DNA of 58,898 bases from Bacteroidota bacterium (GCA_029555415.1 JAKPSI010000103.1:1-58898), one strand, 5' to 3'. Shown: positions 17,827 through 26,532, numbered from the stretch's first letter. The notes: generated from the letters alone by a model not told the origin. Translations and numbers: made by a program.

Positions 17827-18753
17827 ATGGGAACAACCCGGGAACAACTGCTCATTCTGATCACCACACCGCTGTACCTCATCGTCATCGGTCTGGAATT
17901 CTTCATCAGCCAGCAAAGGCATCAGGCCACCTATACCCTGAAGGATACCCTGCAGAATGTTTACCTCATGTTGCTGAACGGCGGGCTGGACCTGCTTTTC
18001 AGGACCATCTCCATCGGTATCATCCTTGTATTTTTCTATGACCATCGCTTCTTCAATGGTCCGGAAAATATATGGCTGTACTGGATCAGCCTGCTGGTCT
18101 TTGAGGACTTCATGTATTACTGGCTGCACCGGATGGACCATGTCTGCCGCTTGTTCTGGGCCACCCATGTTACCCACCACTCCTCTCCCAAATTCAACCT
18201 CACCGTTGGTTTCCGCTCTTCTGTCATGGAACCGCTGTACCGTTTCCTCTATTTCATTCCCATCGCATTGTGCGGATACCGGCCCATTGACATCGCATTC
18301 ATTTATGCAGCCACACAGATCTGGGGTATTCTCGTGCATACAGAAAAAGTGGACAAACTCGGCTGGCTCGAATACATTCTTGTCACGCCCTCCCACCACC
18401 GGGTACATCATGGATCCAATGTGAAATACCTGGACAAGAACATGGGCATGTTCCTCATCATATGGGATAAACTTTTCGGAACGTTTCAGCCGGAATTGCC
18501 GGCATCAGCATATGAGCCCATCCGCTACGGACTCACCAAACCAATGGAAAAAGAAGACCCGGTGAACATCGTTTTTCACGAGTGGGTGAACATCAGCCAT
18601 GACCTTCGCCGGAAAGGGCTCAGTTTCCGGCAACGCTGGAATTATCTTTTCGGCCCTCCCGGGTGGAGCCACGATGGCAGTACCCATACCAGTGACGAAC
18701 TCCGCGCGATGGAAAGATTGCAGGAAGCAGTAAGATCAAACCCGCCACAGTAA
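17827..18753 (+). CDS. sterol desaturase / fatty acid hydroxylase family membrane protein
   Basis: This 308-residue integral membrane protein belongs to the di-iron oxygenase superfamily that hydroxylates or desaturates lipids. The histidine clusters that bind the two irons are present: WLHRMDHVCRLFWATHVTHHSS (HxxxH and HxxHH, residues ~99-120) and PSHHRVHHGSN (~188-198), plus a His in ILVHTEKV. At least four hydrophobic helices flank them. Bacterial members act on fatty acids, carotenoids or hopanoids, and the substrate here cannot be told. The start at 17827 follows a perfect -7 promoter element by 7 bases. Confidence 0.93.
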   Translation: MGTTREQLLILITTPLYLIVIGLEFFISQQRHQATYTLKDTLQNVYLMLLNGGLDLLFRTISIGIILVFFYDHRFFNGPENIWLYWISLLVFEDFMYYWLHRMDHVCRLFWATHVTHHSSPKFNLTVGFRSSVMEPLYRFLYFIPIALCGYRPIDIAFIYAATQIWGILVHTEKVDKLGWLEYILVTPSHHRVHHGSNVKYLDKNMGMFLIIWDKLFGTFQPELPASAYEPIRYGLTKPMEKEDPVNIVFHEWVNISHDLRRKGLSFRQRWNYLFGPPGWSHDGSTHTSDELRAMERLQEAVRSNPPQ

Positions 18754-18825
18754 AGCCTTTACGGTTTTATTCAACCGCTTATCCACCAAAGCTTCAACAA
18801 CCCCTTTTTATTGACCCTCTTGGCG

Positions 18826-18833
18826 TAAATTTG
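18826..18833 (+). promoter_or_regulatory. TAnnTTTG -7 element for gcvP
   Basis: TAAATTTG is a perfect -7 match, 84 bases before the gcvP start. Transcription would begin near 18838-18840, directly before the 7-bp tandem array, which would place the whole array in the gcvP 5' leader. Confidence 0.5.
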
Positions 18834-18842
18834 CAGCGCAAT

Positions 18843-18877
18843 AACTACCAGCTAAAAGCTGACAGCTATTCGCTTCT
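18843..18877. repeat. 7-bp tandem array (AGCTAAA type) in the gcvP leader
   Basis: The units are AACTACC, AGCTAAA, AGCTGAC, AGCTATT and CGCTTCT, in register with a 7-bp period. The array lies between the predicted gcvP transcription start and the gcvP start codon. AGCT is self-complementary, so adjacent units can pair and form small hairpins in RNA. Confidence 0.7.
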
Positions 18878-18917
18878 AGAAGATCATAGCTCCGGAAATA
18901 ATTAAACTTCTTGCATC

Positions 18918-21800
18918 ATGAAACGTTTCGAACAACAGGACAATGAATTCGTATCCCGTCACATCGGACCCGACGAACATGCTACCCGCCAGATGCTCAA
19001 AAAGACAGGCTTCAGTAACCTCAGTGATCTGATCGGTCAGACAGTACCTGCTTCGATCCGTATGAATGAAGCGCTGGACATTCCTGCCGCCATGAGTGAG
19101 CATGCCTATCTGAAACACATCAAAGAAGTATCCCAGAAAAATAAAGTATTCAGCAACTATATCGGCCAGGGTTATTACGGAACCATCACACCATCGGTGA
19201 TCCTCCGTAATATTTTCGAGAATCCGGGTTGGTATACCCAGTACACCCCCTATCAGGCAGAGATCAGCCAGGGACGTCTGGAAAGTCTGCTGAATTACCA
19301 GACCATGGTGAGTGACCTGACCGGACTTCCCATCGCAAATGCATCCCTGCTGGATGAAGGCACTGCCGCTGCGGAAGCCATGACCATGTTCTTCAACGCA
19401 CTGAACAAGGATCACGCGCATATCACGCGTCCGCGTTTTTTCGTTGACAGTGAAGTTTTTCCGCAAACACTTGCCGTACTCGCCACCCGTGCATTGCCTG
19501 TTGGCATTGAGCTGGTCGTAGGTAATTATAAAACCGCGAAGATCGATGAGTCTTTCTTCGGCGCCATCGTTCAGTATCCCAACAATAAAGGTTCCATTGA
19601 AGATTACCGTGGCTTCATCGGTACCGTTCAATCAGCCGGTGCTTATGTGGTGATGGCTACAGATCTGCTTGCCCTCACTCTGCTCACCGCCCCCGGCGAA
19701 CTGGGTGCCGATGCAGCTGTTGGTTCGGCGCAACGTTTTGGCGTACCGCTGGGATTCGGCGGACCGCACGCAGCCTTCTTCGCTGCCAAGGATGATTTCA
19801 AAAGAAGCCTCCCAGGCCGTATCATCGGTATCAGTATCGATGCACAGGGCAAACGCGCACTGCGCATGGCTTTGCAAACACGCGAGCAGCACATCAAACG
19901 CGAAAAAGCGACCTCTAATATCTGTACCGCACAGGCTCTGCTGGCCAACATGGCCGCGATGTATGCCGTTTACCACGGACCGCAGGGGCTGAAAGCCATC
20001 GCGAAACGTGTGGCATTGCTGACACAAGTAGTGGCAGAATCCATCCGTGACAGAGGCTTCACCCTCAGCAGTGACTCATTCTTTGATACCATTACGGTCA
20101 TCACAGAGAACAACGCTTCGATCCGTGAAAAAGCGGAACGCCAACAGATCAACCTGCGCTACCCGGACAATAAACATATCAGTATCTCCATTGATGAGAC
20201 CACTGGCATTGATGATCTGTATGATCTGATCAATTGCTTTGAGAATGATAAGGATCCCGTTGCGTTCGCATTCAGTGAAGAACAGCAACTGCTGCATATT
20301 CCCGCATCGTTAACACGACAGTCGGCTTACCTGCTGCACCCGGTGTTCAACTCCTATCACAGCGAAAGCCTGATGATGCGGTATATCAAGATGCTGGAGA
20401 ATAAAGATCTTTCCCTTAATACTTCCATGATCTCCCTGGGTTCCTGCACCATGAAACTCAACGCGGCATCCGAAATGATCCCGCTAAGCTGGTCACACTG
20501 GAGCGCGATCCACCCATTCGCGCCTGCCAGCCAAACCGGCGGATACCAATTCATCATCGATGAACTGAGCAAATACCTCTGCCGTATCACCGCATTCGAC
20601 GCGTGCAGTCTGCAACCCAATAGTGGCGCCCAGGGCGAATACGCCGGCCTGCTCACCATCCGCAGTTATCATGAAAGCCGTGGTGAACATCACCGCAACG
20701 TAATGCTGATCCCGATCTCCGCACACGGTACCAATCCCGCATCCGCCGTCATGGCTGGTATGAAAGTAGTGGTGGTGAAGGCGCTGGAAAATGGTTATAT
20801 CGATGTGGAAGACCTGAAAGCGAAAGCAGAACAGTACAGCAAAGAGCTGGCGGGTATCATGATCACTTACCCCAGTACGTATGGCATTTTTGAAGAGACC
20901 GTGAAAGAGATCACCAGTATCATTCACGCGCATGGCGGACAAGTGTACATGGATGGCGCGAATATGAATGCGCAGGTGGGTTTGACCGCTCCCGGACTGA
21001 TCGGCGCGGATGTTTGTCACCTGAATCTTCACAAGACCTTCGCCATTCCGCATGGTGGTGGTGGACCCGGCATGGGCCCCATTTGTGTAAAACAACACCT
21101 GGCCCCTTTCCTGCCCGCCGATCCGAATAACAATGACCTGAGTGCGGCACACAATGCTGTCTGTTCCGCGCCCTTCGGTTCCGCATCCATCCTGCTGATC
21201 AGCTACGGATATATCCGCATGCTGGGTCATGAAGGCGTGAAGAACGCCACTGAATATGCGATCCTGAATGCGAACTATATGCGTGCGCGACTGCAGCAGG
21301 ATTTTGACATCCTGTATCTCGGCACGAATGGTACCTGCGCACATGAATTCATCGTAGACCTGCGTCCGTTCAAGAAAACAGCGGAGATCGAAGCAGAAGA
21401 TGTGGCGAAACGCCTGATCGATTATGGTTTCCACGCGCCGACGATGAGTTTCCCGGTTCCGGGTACGATCATGATCGAGCCAACGGAAAGTGAAGACAAA
21501 GGTGAACTCGACCGTTTCTGTGACGCGCTGCTCAGCATCCGCGAAGAGATCCGCGCCATTGAAGAAGGTCGTGCTGATAAAAAAGATAACGCGCTGAAGC
21601 ATGCGCCGCACACACAGGATGTGGTCATCAGCAGCAACTGGGACCGCGGCTATACACGCGAATCAGCTGTCTTCCCGCTTGATTATGTCCGCCTCAACAA
21701 ATTCTGGCCTTCGGTTTCCCGCGTGAACAATACGCATGGCGACCGCAACCTGGTTTGTACCTGTGAGCCGGTGGAGAGTTATATGGAAGTTGAAGCTTGA
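18918..21800 (+). CDS. gcvP: glycine dehydrogenase (aminomethyl-transferring), glycine cleavage P-protein
   Basis: GcvP is the PLP-dependent decarboxylase of the glycine cleavage system, passing the aminomethyl group to lipoyl-GcvH. The 960-residue single-chain form has both homologous halves. The N-terminal half carries RHIGPDEHATRQML, GQGYYGTITPSVILRNIFENPGWYTQYTPYQ and EISQGRLESLLNYQ. The C-terminal half carries LGSCTMKLN, SGAQGEYAGLL and the PLP-lysine motif LNLHKTFAIPHGGGGPG (about residues 700-716). No gcvH or gcvT is present here. It has its own promoter with a repeat array in the leader and is followed by further arrays after the stop. Confidence 0.97.
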   Translation: MKRFEQQDNEFVSRHIGPDEHATRQMLKKTGFSNLSDLIGQTVPASIRMNEALDIPAAMSEHAYLKHIKEVSQKNKVFSNYIGQGYYGTITPSVILRNIFENPGWYTQYTPYQAEISQGRLESLLNYQTMVSDLTGLPIANASLLDEGTAAAEAMTMFFNALNKDHAHITRPRFFVDSEVFPQTLAVLATRALPVGIELVVGNYKTAKIDESFFGAIVQYPNNKGSIEDYRGFIGTVQSAGAYVVMATDLLALTLLTAPGELGADAAVGSAQRFGVPLGFGGPHAAFFAAKDDFKRSLPGRIIGISIDAQGKRALRMALQTREQHIKREKATSNICTAQALLANMAAMYAVYHGPQGLKAIAKRVALLTQVVAESIRDRGFTLSSDSFFDTITVITENNASIREKAERQQINLRYPDNKHISISIDETTGIDDLYDLINCFENDKDPVAFAFSEEQQLLHIPASLTRQSAYLLHPVFNSYHSESLMMRYIKMLENKDLSLNTSMISLGSCTMKLNAASEMIPLSWSHWSAIHPFAPASQTGGYQFIIDELSKYLCRITAFDACSLQPNSGAQGEYAGLLTIRSYHESRGEHHRNVMLIPISAHGTNPASAVMAGMKVVVVKALENGYIDVEDLKAKAEQYSKELAGIMITYPSTYGIFEETVKEITSIIHAHGGQVYMDGANMNAQVGLTAPGLIGADVCHLNLHKTFAIPHGGGGPGMGPICVKQHLAPFLPADPNNNDLSAAHNAVCSAPFGSASILLISYGYIRMLGHEGVKNATEYAILNANYMRARLQQDFDILYLGTNGTCAHEFIVDLRPFKKTAEIEAEDVAKRLIDYGFHAPTMSFPVPGTIMIEPTESEDKGELDRFCDALLSIREEIRAIEEGRADKKDNALKHAPHTQDVVISSNWDRGYTRESAVFPLDYVRLNKFWPSVSRVNNTHGDRNLVCTCEPVESYMEVEA

Positions 21801-21804
21801 GAGC

Positions 21805-21839
21805 AGTCGGTAGTCTTTAGTCGGTAGTCGATAGTCTTT
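21805..21839. repeat. 7-bp tandem array (AGTCGGT type) after gcvP
   Basis: Five in-register 7-bp units are AGTCGGT, AGTCTTT, AGTCGGT, AGTCGAT and AGTCTTT. They begin 4 bases after the gcvP stop codon. The first three bases of each unit are invariant and the last three vary. Confidence 0.88.
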
Positions 21840-21883
21840 TCTAATTGGATACGGTTATGCCTGATGAACTGAGTTTCATTGGG

Positions 21884-21904
21884 AGTACGCAGTCGGCAGT
21901 ACGC
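21884..21904. repeat. 7-bp tandem array (AGTACGC type)
   Basis: Three in-register units are AGTACGC, AGTCGGC and AGTACGC. They share the AGT start of the array at 21805 but form a separate block 44 bases downstream of it. Confidence 0.75.
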
Positions 21905-21942
21905 AGGGGAGGTATTTCGAGCTTTGCGAGGGACCTGAGATC

Positions 21943-21974
21943 CGTTGCGCCTTTGCGTCGTTGCGCCGTTGCGT
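21943..21974. repeat. 8-bp tandem array (CGTTGCGC type) upstream of the cold-shock gene
   Basis: Four consecutive 8-bp units are CGTTGCGC, CTTTGCGT, CGTTGCGC and CGTTGCGT. The core TTGCG is invariant. The block lies 87 bases before the cold-shock gene and is the only array in the window with a period of 8. Confidence 0.85.
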
Positions 21975-22061
21975 GAAAACACAGTCACCCGGGGCAGATT
22001 TTTCTTTTTTCGGGATGGCCGGCCAAAAGTCTATCTTTAATATCTAATAAACCTTTTCCAC

Positions 22062-22262
22062 ATGAGCGACAAAAACCAGGGCACCGTAAAATTCTACAAT
22101 ACCGAAAAAAAATTCGGATTCATTAAAGATGATGCTTCAGGCAAGGACATCTTCGTTCATTCCAGCGGACTGATCGATCAGATCCGTGAAGGCGACAAAG
22201 TGGAATACGATCTGCAGGATGGCAAGAAAGGCCTGAATGCAGTGAACGTAAAGAAAGCCTAG
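22062..22262 (+). CDS. cold-shock domain protein (CspA family)
   Basis: This 66-residue OB-fold protein binds single-stranded RNA and acts as an RNA chaperone. Its motifs are GTVKFYNTEKKFGFIKDD (RNP1-like KFGFI, residues ~7-24) and DIFVHSSGL (RNP2, ~29-37), followed by GDKVEYDLQDGKKGLNAVNV. The canonical KGFGFI is KKFGFI here. The predicted leader contains a near-consensus -7 element (TATCTTTA at 22032-22039), giving a short 5' UTR of about 20 bases. That is unlike the long thermosensor leader of E. coli cspA. The gene stands alone between gcvP and the convergent superoxide dismutase gene. Confidence 0.95.
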   Translation: MSDKNQGTVKFYNTEKKFGFIKDDASGKDIFVHSSGLIDQIREGDKVEYDLQDGKKGLNAVNVKKA

Positions 22263-22285
22263 ACCTTCCCTTTACAACAAGACAT

Positions 22286-22313
22286 AAAAAAAGCGGGACA
22301 CTTCGTATCCCGC
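22286..22313 (-). terminator. terminator of the superoxide dismutase gene
   Basis: GCGGGACA (22293-22300) pairs with TATCCCGC (22306-22313), with one mismatch, around a 5-base loop. On the minus strand it is followed by seven T. It lies 20 bases after the sod stop codon. Confidence 0.85.
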
Positions 22314-22332
22314 CTGTATCGTATTGGCCGGC

Positions 22333-23094
22333 TCAGCCTATCGCGTTAAAGCGCTGTTGTACCACATCCCAGTTCACGACATTCCACCAGGCATTGATAT
22401 AATCAGGACGACGATTCTGATATTTCAGGTAATACGCGTGTTCCCAAACATCGAGACCCAGTAACGGTGTGCCTTTCAGGTCACTGATATCCATCAGCGG
22501 ATTATCCTGGTTCGGTGTGGACCCGATCAGTAATTTCTTATCCGCATTCACCACCAGCCATGCCCAGCCACTGCCGAAACGGCTTTTGCCGATTTCAGTG
22601 AATTGTGTTTTGAAGGCATCGAAAGAACCAAATGCACTTTCGATCGCAGGCAGTAAGGAATTACCGGGTTTGTTGCCATCTGCAGATGCGCGCATCGACT
22701 TCCAGAAGAATTCATGATTGTAATGTCCGCCGCCATTGTTGCGCAGCTTGCCGGAATATTTTGAAATATTCCCGAGTAACTGCTGCAGGGAGGTGGCTTT
22801 CGTATCCACTTTCTCCGCAGTAACGGCATCGGCCAGATTCTTGGCATAAGCCGCGGCGTGTTTGCTGTAATGGATCTCCATCGTCAGGGCATCGATCACC
22901 GGCTCCAGTCCATTGTACGCATATGCAAGTGGCTGTTGCGTATAAGGCACCTCTTCCGCGAATGAACCCATGGTGACATTCGTTTTCACTGCCGCCATGG
23001 CTGGCAGGATCGTCATGCCCAGACCCGCTGCTACAGAGGCTTTACCGGCAGTGACGATGAAGTCACGGCGGGTATTCTTTTTGTTTTTATGCAT
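22333..23094 (-). CDS. exported Fe/Mn-type superoxide dismutase
   Basis: The enzyme converts superoxide to oxygen and hydrogen peroxide. The 253-residue product has a ~50-residue N-terminal extension with a twin-arginine motif (NTRRDFIVTAGKASVAAG) and AMA processing site, so it is probably exported folded. The catalytic domain shows all four metal ligands: HYSKHAAAY, NHEFFWKSM, and DVWEHAYYLKYQNRRPDY (Asp and His). The GGGHYNH context with glycines resembles Mn or cambialistic forms more than strict Fe enzymes, but this is an inference. Bacterial Fe/Mn dismutases are usually cytoplasmic, so the leader is notable. It has its own terminator. Confidence 0.93.
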   Translation of the reverse strand: MHKNKKNTRRDFIVTAGKASVAAGLGMTILPAMAAVKTNVTMGSFAEEVPYTQQPLAYAYNGLEPVIDALTMEIHYSKHAAAYAKNLADAVTAEKVDTKATSLQQLLGNISKYSGKLRNNGGGHYNHEFFWKSMRASADGNKPGNSLLPAIESAFGSFDAFKTQFTEIGKSRFGSGWAWLVVNADKKLLIGSTPNQDNPLMDISDLKGTPLLGLDVWEHAYYLKYQNRRPDYINAWWNVVNWDVVQQRFNAIG

Positions 23095-23181
23095 AGTATT
23101 TTTTTTTATGAGGAGGTAATAAAATTAATCCTATTTGACAGAATCTGACCGAAATTATTGTTATTTACATGCTAACCAGCC

Positions 23182-23838
23182 ATGACAGAAACCAAAGATC
23201 ATTACGCTACATTGGAGCTGCCGCCATCCGCGGATGCGGGCGCTGTAAAAAAAGCGTATCGCCGGCTGGCGCAGGAATTCCATCCCGACAAGACCAACAA
23301 TGACCCCTACGCCAACGCCCGTTTTCGCGCCATCAAGGAAGCGTATGAAATATTATCCGATCCCCGTAAGAAAGAACAATACCTCCAGCAACGTTGGTAC
23401 CAGCAAAGCACAGGCCGGAAAATGGCCAGCGGCGAAGCCTTCACTCCGGTTTTGCTTTTGCAGCAATGCCTGAGTCTGTTCCGCTTTGTCAGCACCCTGG
23501 ATTATCATCGTATGGACCGCCAGGGACTCACCGAAAAAATTGAATCGATCCTGAACGATGATGATCTCCGGTCGCTGGAAGTTTTTCAGGAACCCGATAC
23601 CTTAAAGGAGGCTTTTCAGGTCCTGATGCGTTGCATCCAGCCCTTGCATGCTGTACAACTGGAGACTTTGCAGCTCCGTTTACTCAAACTGACGCCCAAT
23701 GACGCCGGTGCGGCCCAACAGATCGGTCAGCTCATCAAAGCACATCGTTCCAGAGAAACCCGGGAAAAGTGGATGCCCTGGATCGTACTGCTGGCGGCCA
23801 TTACAGCCATTGCGCTCATCTTCCTTTTGGCCCGCTGA
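23182..23838 (+). CDS. J-domain (DnaJ-type) protein with C-terminal membrane anchor
   Basis: The N-terminal J domain (residues ~7-72) has the invariant HPD motif in EFHPDKTN and the usual helix pattern (AVKKAYRRLAQ; RFRAIKEAYEILSDPRKKEQY). It can therefore stimulate an Hsp70 ATPase. The glycine-rich and zinc-finger regions of true DnaJ are absent. The remainder of the 218 residues is an unrecognised helical region, ending in one membrane segment (WMPWIVLLAAITAIALIFLL) at the C-terminus. That topology would place the J domain in the cytoplasm at the membrane. It lies upstream of the ABC-F gene, which has its own promoter element. Confidence 0.9.
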   Translation: MTETKDHYATLELPPSADAGAVKKAYRRLAQEFHPDKTNNDPYANARFRAIKEAYEILSDPRKKEQYLQQRWYQQSTGRKMASGEAFTPVLLLQQCLSLFRFVSTLDYHRMDRQGLTEKIESILNDDDLRSLEVFQEPDTLKEAFQVLMRCIQPLHAVQLETLQLRLLKLTPNDAGAAQQIGQLIKAHRSRETREKWMPWIVLLAAITAIALIFLLAR

Positions 23839-23859
23839 GGTCATTGGCCCGCGTTCAGT

Positions 23860-23867
23860 TATCTTTG
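23860..23867 (+). promoter_or_regulatory. TAnnTTTG -7 element directly before the ABC-F gene
   Basis: TATCTTTG is a perfect -7 match that ends 4 bases before the ATG at 23872. The predicted transcription start falls on or beside the start codon, which implies a leaderless mRNA. Confidence 0.5.
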
Positions 23868-23871
23868 CAGG

Positions 23872-25761
23872 ATGCATTATGTTTCGGCCGAAGGTTTGAC
23901 CAAGAGTTACGGCATCCAGCCCCTTTTCTCAGATATTTCCTTTCACATTGAAGAAGGCGATAAGATCGCACTGGTTGCACGCAACGGCACCGGTAAATCC
24001 ACCCTTTTGCGCATCCTCGCCGGGAAGGAAACCCCGGACGAAGGCAAGCTCTGGATCCATAAGGATGTGGACGTAGTGCTGTTCGAGCAGGAACCCGTTT
24101 TCAATGAAGCCTGGTCGGTACTCGATAATATCTTCCATCATAACCACCCGGTCATGAATGCCATCAAGGCATTTGAACTGATCAGCGAAGAAGAAGATCC
24201 AGATCCGGATAAGATGAGTCATGCCCTGATGCTGATGGATGAACTCAATGCCTGGAACTTCGATACCAAAGTGAAGCAGGTACTCGGCAAACTGAACATC
24301 CATCATCTGCAGCAACCCGTGGGTACCCTGAGTGGTGGTCAGCGCAAAAGAGTCGCATTGGCCAGAACCCTCATCGATATCGGCTTCGATCATAAACACG
24401 TATTACTGGTGATGGACGAGCCCACCAACCACCTGGATGTGGAAATGGTGGAATGGCTGGAACATTATCTCGATAAAGAAAATGTAACGCTGCTGCTGGT
24501 GACCCACGACCGTTACTTCCTTGATTCCGTTTGTGAAGAGATCTGGGAAATGGACCGCAGCACACTGTACACTTATAAAGGTGATTACGCGAATTATCTG
24601 GAAAAGAAAGCGGCACGTATCGAAAGTGAATCCGCCAGCATCGACAAAGCCCGCAATACTTACCGCAAAGAACTGGAGTGGATGCGCAAACAACCCAAGG
24701 CGCGTACCACCAAGAGTAAGAGCCGCCAGGATAATTTCTATGAAGTAGAGAAGCTGGCCAAACAGCAGATCGTGCAGGAACAACTGCAGCTGGACATGAA
24801 AATGAACCGCCTCGGAGGCAAAGTGATCGAACTGAAGAAGGTCTATAAATCTTTCGGCGAAAAGGTCATCCTCAAAGGCTTCGATTACACTTTTAAAAAA
24901 GGAGAACGCATCGGTATCGTGGGCAAGAATGGTACGGGTAAGTCCACCTTCATCAATATCCTGCAGGGCCTTGAGCAGGCCGACAGCGGCAAGGTGAACC
25001 AGGGAGATACCGTCATCTTCGGCAACTACTCGCAAACCGGACTGATCGTAAAAGAGGATATGCGCGTGATCGAATACGTGAAGAATATCGCTGAACATTT
25101 CCCGCTGGCCAGTGGAGGTACGATGAGTGCCGCACAGTTCCTGCAATTATTCCTGTTCGAACCCGATAAGCAATTCACCTATATCAGTAAACTGAGCGGT
25201 GGTGAAAAAAGAAGGCTGCACCTGTTGTCCATTCTTTTCCGCAACCCCAACTTCCTGGTACTGGATGAACCTACGAATGACCTGGATCTGCCCACGCTGG
25301 GTGTACTGGAGAATTTCCTGAGTGAATTTCCGGGATGTCTGCTCATCGTATCGCACGACCGTTATTTCATGGACCGGCTCGTGGATCACCTCTTCGTGTT
25401 CGAAGGACAGGGAGAGATCCGCGATTTTCCCGGCAACTATTCACAATACCGCATCTGGCAAACGGCCAATGAAAATGGTAATGCCAAACCGCTGTATGAT
25501 ATCAGTACGGAAAAATCAGCTAACTCCGTAAAACCCGCCACGCCCAAAAAACAACCGGGCTTCAAAGAGAAGCGTGAATTCGATCAGCTGAGTAAGGAGA
25601 TCGCGGCACTGACAAAGGAAAAAGAAACCATCACGGAGAAACTGAACAGTGGTGATATTCCATTTGATGAACTGCAGCAACTGAGCCTCCGGATCGGGGA
25701 AGTCACCGCGCTTTTGGACGAAAAGGAACTCCGCTGGCTGGAACTGAGTGAATTACAATAG
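23872..25761 (+). CDS. ABC-F family ATPase (Uup-like)
   Basis: ABC-F proteins are soluble ATPases that bind the ribosome and act in translation or DNA-related processes. The 629-residue chain has two nucleotide-binding domains without membrane segments. Walker A is ARNGTGKST then GKNGTGKST, the signature is LSGGQRKRVALA then LSGGEKRRLHLL, and Walker B is MDEPTNHLD then LDEPTNDLD. The switch His is in THDRYFLD and SHDRYFMD. The linker contains KARTTKSKSRQ. A charged C-terminal coiled coil (REFDQLSKEIAALTKEKETI onward) is the Uup-type tail, which binds DNA in E. coli Uup. The exact role is inferred from the family. Confidence 0.93.
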   Translation: MHYVSAEGLTKSYGIQPLFSDISFHIEEGDKIALVARNGTGKSTLLRILAGKETPDEGKLWIHKDVDVVLFEQEPVFNEAWSVLDNIFHHNHPVMNAIKAFELISEEEDPDPDKMSHALMLMDELNAWNFDTKVKQVLGKLNIHHLQQPVGTLSGGQRKRVALARTLIDIGFDHKHVLLVMDEPTNHLDVEMVEWLEHYLDKENVTLLLVTHDRYFLDSVCEEIWEMDRSTLYTYKGDYANYLEKKAARIESESASIDKARNTYRKELEWMRKQPKARTTKSKSRQDNFYEVEKLAKQQIVQEQLQLDMKMNRLGGKVIELKKVYKSFGEKVILKGFDYTFKKGERIGIVGKNGTGKSTFINILQGLEQADSGKVNQGDTVIFGNYSQTGLIVKEDMRVIEYVKNIAEHFPLASGGTMSAAQFLQLFLFEPDKQFTYISKLSGGEKRRLHLLSILFRNPNFLVLDEPTNDLDLPTLGVLENFLSEFPGCLLIVSHDRYFMDRLVDHLFVFEGQGEIRDFPGNYSQYRIWQTANENGNAKPLYDISTEKSANSVKPATPKKQPGFKEKREFDQLSKEIAALTKEKETITEKLNSGDIPFDELQQLSLRIGEVTALLDEKELRWLELSELQ

Positions 25762-25879
25762 GTTCCATTCTGTTTTTTTATCATTCCGGAAAAAGTTATA
25801 TTCAGGTAACGATAAGCCCTCCTACCCAGCCCCGTCGCTGATCCCCCCTCCTATTTATTCACTTTTTAAACAAAAGATC

Positions 25880-26440
25880 ATGAAAAGGATTTTCATTATC
25901 GCAACATGCTGCGTGCTGATCTCTGCATGTAACAATGACAAAAAAGATGAGAAGACAGGAGAAACAAAGACTATTTCCGGAATGGATGCCAAAAAACCAG
26001 CCTCTGAACTGCTGGACATGGCCAATGCCGATCCGGTCAAGAACGCGCTGGCCGCTTTCGCCAGAAAGGATTTAGATGCTATGACCGCGGACTATGATGA
26101 CAACATCCGCTACACCTGGTCCGGCGGCGACAGTGCCATCGGCAAACAGGCGGTGAAGGATTATTATGCGGGCAGGATCAAACTGATCGACAATATCAGT
26201 TTCTCCAATGACATCGCATTACCCGTTCAGGTCAACGTCAGCCAGCAACCCATGTACGCTCCGGCAGGCAAATGGGTACTGTATTGGGTTCAGACACATG
26301 TAAAATACAAGAACGGAAAGGAACTCACATTCTGGCAGCACAGTGTGAACCACTTCAATGCTGCGAATAAGATCGATTTCATTGGCATGTACCTTGACCG
26401 GCATCCCATCATGGAAGCCACGAAGGACCTGATGAAATAA
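25880..26440 (+). CDS. NTF2/SnoaL-like lipoprotein
   Basis: I choose the ATG at 25880, since it gives a lipoprotein signal (MKRIFIIATCCVLISAC, lipidated Cys17) followed by a charged linker. The earlier in-frame ATG at 25748 overlaps the ABC-F gene and adds a leader with no signal features. The 186-residue product contains an NTF2-like cone-fold domain (residues ~50-180: AFARKDLDAMTADYDDNIRYTWSGG, AVKDYYAGRIKLID, FWQHSVNHFN). Such domains bind small ligands or act as isomerases, and here the protein is anchored in an envelope membrane. A strong terminator follows. Confidence 0.82.
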   Translation: MKRIFIIATCCVLISACNNDKKDEKTGETKTISGMDAKKPASELLDMANADPVKNALAAFARKDLDAMTADYDDNIRYTWSGGDSAIGKQAVKDYYAGRIKLIDNISFSNDIALPVQVNVSQQPMYAPAGKWVLYWVQTHVKYKNGKELTFWQHSVNHFNAANKIDFIGMYLDRHPIMEATKDLMK

Positions 26441-26463
26441 CAGACTTCATATACTGCATGAAG

Positions 26464-26490
26464 ATCCCGGCCCGTGCCGGGATTTTTTTT
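26464..26490 (+). terminator. rho-independent terminator after the NTF2-like lipoprotein gene
   Basis: ATCCCGGC pairs perfectly with GCCGGGAT around a CCGT loop and is followed by seven T. It lies 23 bases after the stop codon at 26440 and argues against the upstream ATG at 26458 as a gene start. Confidence 0.92.
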
Positions 26491-26497
26491 AGCGGAA

Positions 26498-26528
26498 TTT
26501 GTCAGCCTCTCCGATTTACCTATCTTTT
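26498..26528 (+). promoter_or_regulatory. -33/-7 promoter for the small secreted protein
   Basis: TTTG (26498-26501) is separated by 19 bases from TATCTTTT (26521-26528), which matches the -7 consensus TAnnTTTG at all but the last base. The spacing fits the Bacteroidota consensus. The -7 element ends 4 bases before the ATG at 26533. Confidence 0.55.
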
Positions 26529-26532
26529 CAGC

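Noticed and set aside
20493-21611. 372-codon minus-strand frame inside gcvP
   Set aside because: It is a shadow of gcvP codon usage. The product is His/Arg/Thr-rich with no domain pattern, while the gcvP frame is complete and conserved.
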